The notes beneath the pieces are model-generated. The model ran no database searches. It was not told the origin of the DNA and saw nothing but the letters and a program-made list of their open reading frames with translations. Below, one piece after another: positions 34,501 through 43,309 of a DNA stretch of 64,000 bases (the first letter of the stretch is position 1; the number at the start of each line of letters is the position of its first letter). The position numbers were made by a program, and so were the translations under genes. Origin of the DNA: an uncultured Vicinamibacterales bacterium (GTDB taxonomy: Bacteria; Acidobacteriota; Vicinamibacteria; Vicinamibacterales; UBA8438); assembly GCA_958295905.1 (NCBI GenBank), contig OY282382.1, positions 3,434,001 through 3,498,000 on the forward strand, given 5' to 3'.

Positions 34501-35065
34501 GGCCCCGCGGCTCGACCCCGGGTTGCGGCGGGAGACGCGCCTCGCCCCGGCCGTGGCCGACCTCCGCTTCCGCGGCTACTCGCGGACGGACATCCTGGGG
34601 CCGCGGGGCCTCGAGGTGCCGCGCTACGAGGTCGCCAACACCCGTCCCCGGTGGCGGGACCTCGTCGGGTTCCATACCCGGTTCGGCGACGTCCGCGAGC
34701 TGCTGGCCGGCGTGGACGACCGATACGTGATCATGAACGCCGGCGACGAGATGCGGCTCCGTTTCGCGGCCCCGCCCCCGCCCGAGGCGGGGTGGCGGCG
34801 CGACTTCGTGCTGATCGGCGACGGCTGGGTCAAGGACGGCGATTTCAACACCACCCACGCGAAGACGGTGGGGCCCCTGCCCTCGCACGATCAGCCGGTC
34901 TACGATCCGGCCGCGTCACCGGCGCTCGAGGACGACCCCGTGTACCGGCGGCACCGCGACGATTGGCTGAACTGGCACACCCGCTACGTGGCGCCGGACC
35001 GTTTCCTGCGCGGCCTGCGGCGGGTCGCCCCGGAACCGGAGCCGGCAGGCGGGCGCCCGCGGTGA
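31532..35065 (+). CDS. Lipoprotein with TPR and FG-GAP/VCBS repeats and ASPIC/UnbV domain
   Basis: An 1177-residue protein. The start at 31532 gives a lipoprotein signal with lipobox LTAC. Residues about 40-260 hold TPR repeats (LEVGLLDDAQAQFERAAVLAPDEPAIRANLAVV). Residues about 330-640 hold FG-GAP/VCBS-like repeats with Ca-binding DxDxDG patterns (DWNGDYRMDLALAG, DTEMDGDVDIVLG, DFDRDGDPDAALL, DLDADGRLDLALL). An ASPIC/UnbV segment follows (EIEVRAGLLVQKQVLTG, VTRISWPNGVTQADFE). The last 400 residues (CPWLFAHDGTRMRFVTDFIWRSPLG and on) form a conserved domain I cannot name. It is likely a surface or periplasmic binding protein. No operon partner is clear. Confidence 0.82.
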   Translation: MRRVSVVSRLLASCGVAAALGLTACGQVPGGVSPQISSEYRETVRAFYRGLAALEVGLLDDAQAQFERAAVLAPDEPAIRANLAVVHVGFGNEAEAAAHVEAARGLAPDSAEIRFLEAQLAGFQGRFEDAVTGFRQVLEIDPDHLRARYALAQELDRAGDAEAAEAQAQFEAIRDRRPGNLAVLVQHARVASRRQDLPALSETVERLRGMTGGWPDLAVTQLEGLSAAIAEGDWRRAATSAQLLRNVLVRLAAFREDQARVSVSAEAIAEPLMRFLRLPSPPATASPRDETLAYAAEPLDPGASEDQAVVVVVPGGEDAPMVFAANGQEARRLGDPGGGPGFPYPAGPGGGAPSGNGLLALDWNGDYRMDLALAGPGGVRLWARDDAGDGFAEATPVPADTAGADSGGAAPVASAALDAYGVWAADTEMDGDVDIVLGPIGGAPAVLRNNADGTWRRESPFPGVAALRGFGWGDFDRDGDPDAALLDGEGAVHLFENRQAGRFDAAGRVELPAAAVALAVGDLDADGRLDLALLDVAGRLWRGSWTGAAWETSPAAAWDGFPAGAAPGSYRLLLADLDNNGALDVLASGASGTRLWLADELSRLDPFDAGVEAEIFAAADLTGDGLLDLVGVRNGEPVRLVGQADAGYGWQQIRPRAHVAAGDQRINAFGVGGEIEVRAGLLVQKQVLTGAPVHFGLGAQTQADVTRISWPNGVTQADFEFAANQVIAAEQRLKGSCPWLFAHDGTRMRFVTDFIWRSPLGLRINAQDTADVATTEDRVLIRGDLLAAVDGEYDLRITADLWETHFFDHVSLLVVDHPPDTEVWVDERFARDPVSLDTIVTGPPRTVTRVWDDAGADVSELVAKRDHRYVASFDEGAHQGVARPHYLEVELDEVVETWDAVSLLAYGWVYPTDSSINVALGQGKHPVPRGVALEALDAKGRWVVVHPDLGFPAGKLKTMVVDVPRLPDGRRPRRLRLRTNLEIYWDWIAQAPRLDPGLRRETRLAPAVADLRFRGYSRTDILGPRGLEVPRYEVANTRPRWRDLVGFHTRFGDVRELLAGVDDRYVIMNAGDEMRLRFAAPPPPEAGWRRDFVLIGDGWVKDGDFNTTHAKTVGPLPSHDQPVYDPAASPALEDDPVYRRHRDDWLNWHTRYVAPDRFLRGLRRVAPEPEPAGGRPR

Positions 35066-35663
35066 CGGCTCGGCGAAGCGCTGACCCGAGGGACGGCGAT
35101 CGAGGGGATGCCGTTGGTTGGGCGGCAATCGGAGCAGGCGGCGATTGCCGGGCTGGGCGTCTGCGCCGCAGGAAATCAGCCCCCACATATAGTGGAGTTG
35201 AAGGTCTACGACTGCTATATACAGGGGTCTAATCGTGCCTGAAATCGTTCCACGGCGCAGATTCCTAGCGAGGCTCCGCCTCAGACCGACGAGGCCTGTG
35301 GGTCTGTGCAGTCGCGGATGCGGTGTTCGCTCCCATGGCTGCGAACAAAACACGATCAAAACTTGACTTAACTGTAAAGATCCCGGCCGCTCAAGGAGTC
35401 TAGACGCAACCCGTTTCTGCGGTTTCGCGCGCTTGGCGCGCGGCAAGGTGATTCCTGTCAGCGCCCTGAACGCTCATGGGCGGACGAAAACGCTGACCCG
35501 AAGCATCACCCTCGACGCCTACTACCGCACGTTCGGGGTCAGCGTCATCGGCGCGATGGACGGCCGGGCCACCGGCGGGGTGATGGCCATCGACAAGGAA
35601 GCCGACGCGGGCGGTGGGCGCGGGGCCGGCCGGTACGCGGCGGCATCCGCGCGGAGGCAACCG
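35066..35663. repeat. Intergenic: REP-like hairpin, MITE and possible gene remnant
   Basis: A REP-like hairpin (35124-35149) precedes a 107-bp MITE (35159-35265, ends gtctgcgccgcagg and inverted), which is the uninterrupted form of 26963-27234. A solo ISL3-type end is at 35362-35403. From 35433 to 35663 the frame that leads into the sugar dehydrogenase is open and protein-like (TLTRSITLDAYYRTFGVSVIGAMDGRATGGVMAIDKEA). It may be the remnant of another gene rather than an N-terminal extension. Confidence 0.6.
35362..35403 (+). mobile_element. Solo end of an ISL3-type element
   Basis: Forty-two bases here (cttgacttaactgtaaagat, then cccggccgctcaaggagtct, then ag) are the inverse of 38804-38845, the end of the decayed ISL3-type element, with two differences. 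No transposase lies to its left. The two ends face each other across 3.4 kb of genes, like the inner ends of a composite transposon whose left IS has been lost. Confidence 0.7.
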
Positions 35664-36881
35664 ATGAGAGTGCAGACAGACGGCTCGGATGGATCCCTGT
35701 TGGTGAATGTCGTCCTGGCATGCGGGTGCGCGCTGGCGGCGGCGGTGAACGCCGCTGCGCAGCTTCCCGGTCTGCCGCCGGTGCCCCTGCCCGACGAGTC
35801 CGTAATCTTCGATACCGCCGAGCAGCCGCAGGTGCGGGTGGTGGTGCTGACCCGGGGGCTGGAGCATCCCTGGGGGCTGGCGTTCCTGCCCGACGGTCGG
35901 CTGCTGGTGACGGAGCGGCCGGGGCGGCTGCGCCTCGTCCGCGGCGGCGTGCTCGACCCCACGCCGGTCGCGGGGGTGCCCGAGGTCCACGCGGAGGGGC
36001 TGGCCGGCCTCATGGACGTGGCTCTGCATCCGCGGTTCGCGGAGAACCGGCTCGTGTACCTGACCTACTCGAAGCCGGCCGGCGGGGGTGCCCTCGTGAC
36101 GCTGGCCCGGGGCCGGCTGACGGACCACGGGCTGGCCGATGTCCGCGACATCTTTCAGTCGGACCCGGTCGGCGGCACTGCCGCCTCGCGCGTCGTGTTC
36201 GCCCCCGACGGCAGCCTGTTCATGACGGTGGGCGGGGCGTTCGGCGCGGCCACCGGCGGCCCGCGGGCGCAGGACCCCGGAGACACCGTCGGCAAGGTCG
36301 TCCGCCTGCTCGACGACGGCGGCATCCCGGACGACAATCCGTTCGTCGGACGCGACGGCTACCGGCCGGAGATCTACTCCCTCGGGCACCGGAACCAGCT
36401 CGGGGCGGCGCTGCACCCCGAGACCGGGATGCTCTGGGCCAACGAGAACGGCCCCCTCGGCGGCGACGAGGTCAACCGGATTCGCGCCGGCGCCAACTAC
36501 GGCTGGCCGGTCGTCTCCTACAGCCGCGAGTACGCCGGCGGCCGGGTCGCGGACCGGACCTTCCAGGCGGGGATGGAGCCGGCCGAGATCGTCTGGCTGC
36601 CGTCGATCGCCCCGTCCGGCATGGTGTTCTACGACGGCGACCGCTTCCCCAACTGGCGCGGCCATCTGTTCGTCGGCGCGCTGCGCACCGGCATGATCCG
36701 CAACACCGGCCATCTGGAGCGGATCGTCTTCAACGAGCAGGGCCAGGAAGCCCGCCGCGAATGGCTGCTCACCGAGCTGCGGCAGCGCATCCGCGACGTC
36801 CGCCAGGGCCCCGACGGGCTTCTCTACGTGCTGACCGACGCCGACGACGGGGCCGTCCTGCGCCTCGAGCCGGTGGAGTAG
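35664..36881 (+). CDS. PQQ-dependent sugar dehydrogenase-like protein (GSDH/YliI family)
   Basis: A 405-residue exported protein. ATG 35664 follows ggagg. After a signal segment (LLVNVVLACGCALAAAVNAAAQ) comes the six-bladed propeller: LTRGLEHPWGLAFLPDGRLLVTERPGRLRLV, AGLMDVALHPRFAENRLVYLTYS, SLGHRNQLGAALHPETGMLWANENGPLGGDEVNRI, GANYGWPVVSY and LPSIAPSGMVFYDGDRFPNWRGHLFVGAL. These are the signature motifs of soluble glucose/sorbosone dehydrogenases; the conserved His and the GGDE/N region bind PQQ and calcium. It would oxidise aldose sugars in the periplasm. No PQQ synthesis genes are nearby. Confidence 0.88.
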   Translation: MRVQTDGSDGSLLVNVVLACGCALAAAVNAAAQLPGLPPVPLPDESVIFDTAEQPQVRVVVLTRGLEHPWGLAFLPDGRLLVTERPGRLRLVRGGVLDPTPVAGVPEVHAEGLAGLMDVALHPRFAENRLVYLTYSKPAGGGALVTLARGRLTDHGLADVRDIFQSDPVGGTAASRVVFAPDGSLFMTVGGAFGAATGGPRAQDPGDTVGKVVRLLDDGGIPDDNPFVGRDGYRPEIYSLGHRNQLGAALHPETGMLWANENGPLGGDEVNRIRAGANYGWPVVSYSREYAGGRVADRTFQAGMEPAEIVWLPSIAPSGMVFYDGDRFPNWRGHLFVGALRTGMIRNTGHLERIVFNEQGQEARREWLLTELRQRIRDVRQGPDGLLYVLTDADDGAVLRLEPVE

Positions 36882-36963
36882 ACGATTGGAGGGGGAGCGT
36901 TGAACCGTCGGCGTCTCGGCCTGACTGGGGGCGCCTGCGCTTCGACGGCCTCCTGTCCGAAAA

Positions 36964-37410
36964 TCAGATCCAGCGTCTGACCCGCGCCGCGTACTCGTCG
37001 TAGGCCGCGCCCAGCTGGCGGCGGAGGTACGCCTCCTCGTGCGGAATCGTGTACCAGTTGAGGGCGGCGAAGGCGGGGACGACGGCGAGCAGGACGGCGG
37101 CCGAGTTGTTGGCGCAGCCCAGGCCGGCGATGAACACGAGGAACGCGAGGTAGACGGGGTTGCGCGACATCCGGTAGACACCCCCGGATACGAGGCGCCG
37201 GGTCGGCTTGCGGAGGTCCAGGCTCTCGTCGTGTCGGCGGAACACGAGGAACGCGCCGACCGCCATCGCCAGCGCGGCCACCATGAGGACGGCGCCGGCA
37301 ACGGGCCACGGCGCCGGCAGGGGCTCGACACGCCACGCGCCGCGGTGCGCGACCGCGCCGAGAATCGTGAAGAGGGCGGGCAGCACCGGGGGCAGCAGAA
37401 TCCGTCGCAT
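36964..37410 (-). CDS. Isoprenylcysteine carboxylmethyltransferase-family membrane protein
   Basis: A 148-residue protein with four or so hydrophobic helices and the family core LVSGGVYRMSRNPVYLAFLVFIAGLG followed by IPHEEAYLRRQLGAAYDEYAARVRRWI, which holds the SAM-binding residues. Bacterial members methylate lipids or small molecules; the real substrate is unknown. It starts 4 bp after the stop of the VOC-family gene, so the two form an operon. Confidence 0.85.
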   Translation of the reverse strand: MRRILLPPVLPALFTILGAVAHRGAWRVEPLPAPWPVAGAVLMVAALAMAVGAFLVFRRHDESLDLRKPTRRLVSGGVYRMSRNPVYLAFLVFIAGLGCANNSAAVLLAVVPAFAALNWYTIPHEEAYLRRQLGAAYDEYAARVRRWI

Positions 37411-37414
37411 CGGC

Positions 37415-38566
37415 TCAGTCGGAACCCGCCTCGATCAATTCCAGCGACAGCCCGTCGAGGTCCGCGATGAGCACCGCGCGGGTCCCGCCGAACGGATAGG
37501 GACCCTCCAGGATGGGAACGCCGGTCGCCTCCAGGTGCGCGAGCACCGGGTCGAGGTCGGGGTAGGTGACGGCGACGTGGTCGACCACCTGCCCGCGTGA
37601 CGGGGCGAGGGGGCGGTCGAGGTCGGGGCCGCACCGGCCGTCGCGGCACTGGCGCGAGTACCACATCCACCCCGCGTTGGCGAGGCGCACGCTCGCGATG
37701 GGCGTCCGGAGCTGGCCCATGGGGAGGAACGAGGGGTAGCTGACGTCGCCGATCTCGACCGCGCACGGGTCGTACGGCGGGCGCGGCGCGGTCTCGCCGG
37801 TCTCGGGGTCGCGGAGCGGCGGCAGGGTCACGCCAAGGTGGGCGACGTACCAGTTGGCGGCGCACAGGGGCTGCTCGTGCCAGAAGTGGAGGTGGCCGTA
37901 GAACAGGTCCTCGGTTGCCGCGTTCCCGTTGAACTCCACGAGGATGCCGTCGGGGTCGACGAGATAGCCGAAGTCCTGGCCGCTCGCGCGGTCGCGGGCC
38001 GGGTTCGCCCCCTCGCGGGCGGCGCGCTCGGCCATCTCGGCCACCGTCAGCAGTTGGTCGCCGAACGGGGCGAGTCCGGAATGCGGCACCCCCTCGTCGT
38101 CGTCCGGCCCGGTGTGCACTGGCAGGAACCCAAAGCGCTCCCCGTCGGGGTCGAGGGCGGTCAACCGCTCGTAGAGGGCGAGCCCGTCGGTGCTCGGCCC
38201 CGTCGTCCAGAACGCGCTCTGGGGGACCGACTGCCGCTGCTCGGGGTCGAACGCGCCGGGGGCGGGGGCGTCGACGGCGTTGTACAGCAGATACACGCCG
38301 TCGGCTTCGAACGCCGGCAGCCCGGCCACGGTGGTGCGCGCGCCGGCGGGCCAGAACGTCTCCCACCAGTCGAGGGCGCGCTCGGGGTCGGTCGAGTTGA
38401 CGTGGATGTGATGGAAGGCGGGCGGAGGGACCGCAGTGGCGCCCCCGACACTCGCCTTCGCCGGGTCCGTGTCGGGCACCCCGCTCGCACACGCGCCAGC
38501 GAGCGCGGCGGCGAAAGCCCACACCCGACATCCGGCTCCCAGCCTCTTCCCGTAGTTCATCATCAT
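37415..38566 (-). CDS. Lipoprotein with VOC/glyoxalase-like domains
   Basis: A 383-residue protein. The N-terminus has a lipobox (LAGACASG). One VOC half starts at FHHIHVNSTDPERALDWWETFWP; another at LHFWHEQPLCAANWYVAHLGVTLPPL; and the end VDHVAVTYPDLDPVLAHLEATGVPILEGPYPFGGTRAVLIADLDGLSLELIE is a typical VOC closing segment with a metal-ligand Glu. It therefore belongs to the glyoxalase/bleomycin-resistance/dioxygenase superfamily, here anchored outside the cytoplasm. The reaction is unknown. It is the first gene of an operon with the methyltransferase. Confidence 0.82.
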   Translation of the reverse strand: MMMNYGKRLGAGCRVWAFAAALAGACASGVPDTDPAKASVGGATAVPPPAFHHIHVNSTDPERALDWWETFWPAGARTTVAGLPAFEADGVYLLYNAVDAPAPGAFDPEQRQSVPQSAFWTTGPSTDGLALYERLTALDPDGERFGFLPVHTGPDDDEGVPHSGLAPFGDQLLTVAEMAERAAREGANPARDRASGQDFGYLVDPDGILVEFNGNAATEDLFYGHLHFWHEQPLCAANWYVAHLGVTLPPLRDPETGETAPRPPYDPCAVEIGDVSYPSFLPMGQLRTPIASVRLANAGWMWYSRQCRDGRCGPDLDRPLAPSRGQVVDHVAVTYPDLDPVLAHLEATGVPILEGPYPFGGTRAVLIADLDGLSLELIEAGSD

Positions 38567-38671
38567 GTTGTGCTACCAATCACCATGGCGCCACAGCCGT
38601 GACCCCCTCCGTGCGCGACGGACCACACGCGCTTCAATTGAGCAAGTCCGCCCACTCTAATCACGCCCCGA

Positions 38672-38805
38672 CTAGTGCATCGCCACGACTAAAAATTGGG
38701 GTCTCCAGGGTACTCAACGCGAACTACAAGGGTCCTATGCAGAAGAAAATACGTCGTTCGACTCAAGTCCGTCTATCCGAGAATTATGACGTGATGGACC
38801 ACTAG
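38672..38805. repeat. CTAG-flanked MITE (copy 2), abutting the ISL3-type element
   Basis: A 134-bp element from ctagtgcatcgccacgact to gacgtgatggaccactag, related to 18090-18201 at both ends but diverged in the middle. Its right CTAG is shared with the end of the ISL3-type element, so one inserted next to the other. The flanking 38567-38671 holds nothing recognisable. Confidence 0.6.
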
Positions 38806-40630
38806 ACTCCTTGAGCGGTCGGGATCTTTACAGTTGAGTCAAGTTAATCGAATCTCCTCAAATGCGTGTGGGTAAGGGCGGCGCCATTCGATGCCTCCGC
38901 AGCACAGGAACAGCGTCGAGATGAGCGCACCGGCCGAGTGGAAACCGTACGCGCGCCGCGCAATCACACGCAGCTTGTTGTTAATACCCTCTACCGGACC
39001 GTTCGTCATCCGGGTGTCCAGATACGCCAGGATGCCTTCCGCGTGTTTCCGAATCGTGCGCCCCAGCTTCACGAACGGCGCCAAGCGGGACCGCGCAGCC
39101 CACTCCAGCCACTCCTCCAGCAGCTCCGGCGCATCCCCGGGCGTCGCCTGACCCAGGATCGTCGCCAGATACTCCTTCAGTTCGTAGGCCCGGTCCAGCG
39201 CCCGGTTCTCACGACGCAACGTCTCCAGACGCCGGGCCTCGCCGGGCTTCAGCCGCTCCGGGTGCTTCAGCAACGCATAACGCGTCCCCTTCAGCACCTT
39301 CGCATCCGCCGGGTCCAGACGCCGCTGCTCCGAACGCCGCACCCCGTCAACCGCATCCGACGCAAGCCGCTCAACGTGAAAACGGTCGAACACCACCCGC
39401 GCATGCGGAACCCAAGCCGCCAACGCCTTCCGCCAGCCAGCTCGACGCCAAGTCCGCCGTCACCAACTCGATCCGCGCGCAGATACGCCGCCAACTCCTC
39501 GAACCCCGACGTGACGCTGCCGCCGCCCGCCCACGGCACCTGCTCCACCTTCACCCCGCAACGCGGGCACGACACTGTCAACAGTCGCCCGAAAGTGCGT
39601 CAATCTGGACAGGTCGTCGACCACAAGATGTAGGGGGTCAGGGTTGGGCATCGTCCGATAAATGCCCGGTCTGTACAGGCGTGCGCGGAGCCGGCGTCTA
39701 GGCCGAGAGCCCCGCGAAGCGGGGGCGGAGCAAAGCGACGCGCCTTGACGGCGGCGAGCACACGCCGAAGCTGTCGGTCGGACGATGCCCCGGCCACCAC
39801 AACATCTTGGGGGCGGCACCGGGATCGAATCGATCGCTTTCACGCGTTCGGCAACAACACCCGCCACGGCGCGTACTGCAGCCACGCCGCCATCCGGCCC
39901 CACGACAGATGCCGCCACTCCCGAACCGGCTGCCGGTCATACCGCGCCGCGGTGCCCGCTCGCCGCACGTTCCGCACCGGGAACGCCGCCACGACGGCTC
40001 CACCGACACCGTCAACGGGCCGTCGGCGGCCATCTCCACCTGCTTGACGTACATTTGCGTGACACCCAACAGCCGCCGTAAGTAACGTAGTCAGACGCAT
40101 GGGGCTCTCCTCTTCGCGGGTCGTGGTGGTGCACACCCAATGAGACCAGGAAGCCCCTGCGTTTGCAAACCGCTTCGGCAGAACGAGACGACGCCCGCGG
40201 CCCCGGCCCCGCGCCCAACGGGTGTCCCCGGGCCGGCGCCGGGCCCCGGGGTGGCCGTTGGGGCCAATCAGCCGGCGCTTATCCCCAACCGCCGGTCGTC
40301 GCGCCGGCCGCGTCGTCGTGGACGGCCGGGACGCCCCCGTCCAGGCCGGGCCGCAAGGCCCATAACTGCTGTCTGAGCGGCGGGACGGACGGTGTGTCAC
40401 CCGCAGGGCCGCAGCGCAGCGGAGGACGCGCGCAGCGCGTTGACACGCCGGCCGGCCCGGAGCTACTCCGCTTAGACCCGACCCGCCACTTGTCCGCCCG
40501 TCCGCCGCCGGATCAGGTGAACACCATGACCGCTCAATCCCGAGGCCGCCTGCGCCGCCGGCACCCCTCGTCGACCCGCTGATCGGCACCGCCCCTACCC
40601 ACACTCGTTTGAGGAGAGCCATTTTACGGG
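38804..40630 (-). mobile_element. Decayed ISL3-type insertion sequence
   Basis: One end is clear at 38804 (ctagactccttgagcggtcg and on), just after the transposase stop. The other end is not well defined; a weak match (cgtttgaggagagcc) lies near 40606-40620. The transposase gene inside is broken. From 40101 to 40620 no gene is seen, only GC-rich sequence with short palindromes (for example ccccgggccggcgccgggccccgggg-like near 40227). Confidence 0.65.
38839..40100 (-). pseudogene. ISL3-family transposase, multiply broken
   Basis: The C-terminal half is one good frame (38839-39423): WVPHARVVFDRFHVERL, LKHPERLKPGEARRLETL, ILAYLDTRMTNGPVEGINNKLRVIARRAYGF, which is typical of ISL3. Upstream, a ctgg duplication near 39440 breaks the frame. 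A stretch of about 100 codons between FEELAAYL and RIELVTADLASSW is missing. About 250 bp of unrelated sequence separates the zinc part SCPRCGVKVEQVPWAGGGS (39581) from the N-terminal part GVTQMYVKQVEMAADGPL, and another frameshift lies near 40075 after the start at 40100. The protein cannot be made. Confidence 0.85.
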
Positions 40631-40643
40631 AATAGCGGAACAC

Positions 40644-41162
40644 ATGGAGCCGGATAGCCACCCATTGGCGGCACCGCCGAGAGTAGATGTTGCGGGCACT
40701 AAGTCGGGGGGGATCGGGCGGTTTGTTATGAGGAAGATTCGCCAACTACGAAGCAGGAATCTAAGAGAGATCGTGGTTGTGTGTCACAGTGAGGTGCACT
40801 ATGAGGTTGTGGCGGAAGAATTAAGGTCCACAGATTTGCCACTGCATGAACTGCTGACAAGAGGCGAGAAACTGGACCATGGCCGCCCGCTGGTGGTGCT
40901 GACACGACCACCGTACGTGGGCGGTCAGGAGTTCGACGCTGTGATACTCGTGGGACTGGAACAAGGTGTCGTACCGCCGCGGGTGGTTGGGAACGACCCG
41001 TTGGCGGTCGCGATTGAGCAGACGACGGTACGGGAGCTCTATGTATCGATTACGCGAGCGAGATATCAAGTGCTCGTCGTTTTGAGCGTCGGCGCCACAT
41101 TGACGAATATTCTCCAGGAGGCGGTTAGCGCTGGGCTTCTGGACGGGCCCTCTGAGTCTTAA
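40644..41162 (+). pseudogene. C-terminal fragment of a superfamily 1 (UvrD-like) helicase
   Basis: About 170 codons. REIVVVCHSEVHYEVVAEEL is followed by GQEFDAVILVGLEQGVVPPR and VRELYVSITRARYQVLVVLS, the helicase motifs V and VI of UvrD/REP-like proteins. Walker A and B are absent, so only the tail of a much larger gene remains, cut at the side of the ISL3-type element. Its GC content is well below that of neighbours, suggesting transfer, perhaps from a defence or plasmid locus. A native start cannot be assigned. Confidence 0.75.
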
Positions 41163-41517
41163 AGGCAGAGCTCCCCGTGTTGTGTCCATTCCCCTCCTCC
41201 ATGCGTGCCGTCGCCAATACCCCGGCGGAACCGGTCGGTGCTCCCGTCGCTCGCTTCCCGACCGCTGGCAGCCTTCCCGGTGTGGCGGGCGGGTCGGCTT
41301 CCGCAACGCAGGTTTCGGGGCCTGCTCGGCGTTCGCTCACGCTACGGCCCGCATGGTCGCTGAACCGCCCTCGGCGGCCCTTTGTCGTCGGAGTGCTTCA
41401 GCCGATGTCGTTGCCTCCATCGTCCGCTCCGACTGCTACCGGCTGGAGCGACAGTTGCCGGGCGGGATTCGCACCCGCTGAAGAATGGCGCCTTTCACGG
41501 CACACCACCACGGGCTG
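41163..41517. other. Intergenic, no gene; ends in an IS1182-type repeat end
   Basis: A 355-bp stretch without a supported gene. The last bases before the P450 stop (accaccacgggctgcta) match the inverted end of the IS1182/MITE family (ttgccacgggctgcta), so a fragment of such an element may fill part of this gap. Confidence 0.5.
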
Positions 41518-42777
41518 CTATGGCGAGACCGCAGCCACCGGCAGCGACAGGAGGCCGCGCAGCACCACGCTGCTGCGGAACGCCGGGCGATCGTCGAGCA
41601 GCCGCATCGACCCGAAGCGCTCGATCAGCGCTTCGAGGACCACCCGGCCTTCGAGACGGGCCAGCGGCGCCCCGAGGCAGTGGTGGATGCCGCGGCCGAA
41701 CGCGAGGTGGTTCTGATCGCCGCGGCGTACGTCGAGCCGGTCCGGCGCCTCGAACCGGTCCGGGTCGCGGTTGGCGGCGCCGAGGAGCATGACCACGCTG
41801 TCGCCGCGCCGCAGGGGGAAGCCGTTCACGTCGCAATCGTCCCGCACGCTGCGCATGTCCACCTGCACCGGCGAGTCGAAGCGCAGCAGTTCCTCGACGG
41901 CGGACGGGATCAGCCCGGGATCGTCGCGCAGCGCCGCCAGTTGGTCCGGATGGCGCAACAGGGCCAGCGCCCCGTTGCCGATGAGGTTGGTGGTCGTCTC
42001 GTTGCCGGCCACGAGCAGCAGGCGCAGCATGATCAGCACTTCGCGCTCGGTCAGCTTGTCGCCTTCCTCCTCCGCCTGCGCGAGGGCGCTGATGATGTCG
42101 TCCTTGGGGTCGGCCTTCCGTTCGCTGATGATCGGCATGAGGTACTCGTCGAGCGACCGCATCGCCGCCTCGGCCGTCTCCCGCTCCGCGGGGCTCAGGG
42201 TCGGCTCGAGGATGCGGGCGCGCTGGTCCGACCACGCCGCGAATTGCGCGCGGTCTTCCGGCGGGATGCCGAGCATCTCGGCGATGACGATGACCGGCAA
42301 CGGCTTGGCCACCGCCTCCATGAGGTCGAAAGCGGCCGGATCGTCGACGGCGTCGAGCAGCGTGGTCATGAGCTCGCGGACGCGGGGCTCGAGGGCGGCG
42401 ACCGCCCGCGGGGTGAAGGCCTTGTTGACGAGGGCCCGCAGCCGCGTGTGGTCGGGCGGGTCGAGGAACAGCATGCTCGGCTCGTCCACGTCGGGCAGGC
42501 TGGCCCGGCGGCCCGATGCGGCGCGCTTGCGCGGGTCGCTGGAGAAGTGGCGGTGGTCGCGCAGGATGGCGTCCGCGTCCGCGAAGCGCGAGAACACCCA
42601 GGCGTCCATCAGCCGGCTGCGGTGGACAGGGTCGCGGCCGCGCAGCTTCGCATAGGTCGGATAGGGGTCCTGGGCCATCTCGGCCGACAGGGGGTTGTAG
42701 CTCACCCCGCTCTGCCAGCGCTCGCGCAGCAGCAGCGCGTTGACCGCCACCGACCGTATCGCGTCCCGCATCCCCAT
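41518..42777 (-). CDS. Cytochrome P450 (bacterial class I type)
   Basis: A 419-residue soluble P450. ATG 42777 follows gaggaag. The I-helix LLLVAGNETTTNLIGNG, the K-helix ExxR in VEELLRFDSPVQ and the heme loop HLAFGRGIHHCLGAPLARLEG with the cysteine ligand are all intact. It should need a ferredoxin and reductase from elsewhere in the genome. The length is normal. The TAG stop lies in the TA/tag of an IS1182-type repeat end, so the last few residues may have been replaced by an insertion. An SDR gene lies divergently upstream, beyond repeats. Confidence 0.92.
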   Translation of the reverse strand: MGMRDAIRSVAVNALLLRERWQSGVSYNPLSAEMAQDPYPTYAKLRGRDPVHRSRLMDAWVFSRFADADAILRDHRHFSSDPRKRAASGRRASLPDVDEPSMLFLDPPDHTRLRALVNKAFTPRAVAALEPRVRELMTTLLDAVDDPAAFDLMEAVAKPLPVIVIAEMLGIPPEDRAQFAAWSDQRARILEPTLSPAERETAEAAMRSLDEYLMPIISERKADPKDDIISALAQAEEEGDKLTEREVLIMLRLLLVAGNETTTNLIGNGALALLRHPDQLAALRDDPGLIPSAVEELLRFDSPVQVDMRSVRDDCDVNGFPLRRGDSVVMLLGAANRDPDRFEAPDRLDVRRGDQNHLAFGRGIHHCLGAPLARLEGRVVLEALIERFGSMRLLDDRPAFRSSVVLRGLLSLPVAAVSP

Positions 42778-43309
42778 CGTCCACTTCCTCGCAGTCGCGT
42801 CGCCGCCGTATCGGACGCCGGGGCGGCAGGCGGCGGTCCGTCGACCCGCCCCGCCCTCACCCCGCGGTTGCGCACGGCCATGCCGGATGCCGGGAGCGCG
42901 GCGGCGGTCCGTCGACCCGCCCCGCCTTCACCCCGCGGTTGCGCACGGGCCATGCCGGGAGCGCGGCGGCGGATGCTCCCTCGTCACGCCTTGTCGCAGG
43001 GCATCCTGCCGCCTGCCCGCGCCGGCCGCCCGCCCGCCCGCCGGCGCTATCGAGTTCGCCCGCGTCCGTTCCGCCGCCGGCTACTAGAATACCAGGGGCA
43101 TCCCACGCTGACCGCGCGTGACGGCTCGCCCCCGATTCGAGGGGGTGCCACCGTCATGCCGACCGGCCGGCGCCGAGTGAGACCCACGATTCCGCCCGTC
43201 CGGAGCCCTAGGACCCGCCCCGATTCGGCCTGCGCACGGCGGTGACGGAGCGTGGGATTGTCCTGACTAGAATACCGGGGCGTCTTGCGGATTCATACCA
43301 GGAGCGTAC
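42778..43309. repeat. Intergenic: 2-unit tandem repeat and a family A palindromic repeat
   Basis: A unit of about 70 bp (cggcggtccgtcgacccgcc to gccgggagcg) is repeated twice in 42829-42965 with small changes. A family A palindromic element occupies 43098-43259 (gcatcccacgctgaccgcgc to gcgtgggattg). No gene. The Shine-Dalgarno of the next gene is ccaggag. Confidence 0.75.

Noticed and set aside
39600..39800. 66-codon minus-strand ORF inside the ISL3-type transposase
   Set aside because: It is in the ~250-bp stretch that interrupts the transposase, has no recognised domain and no ribosome site; it is most likely chance.
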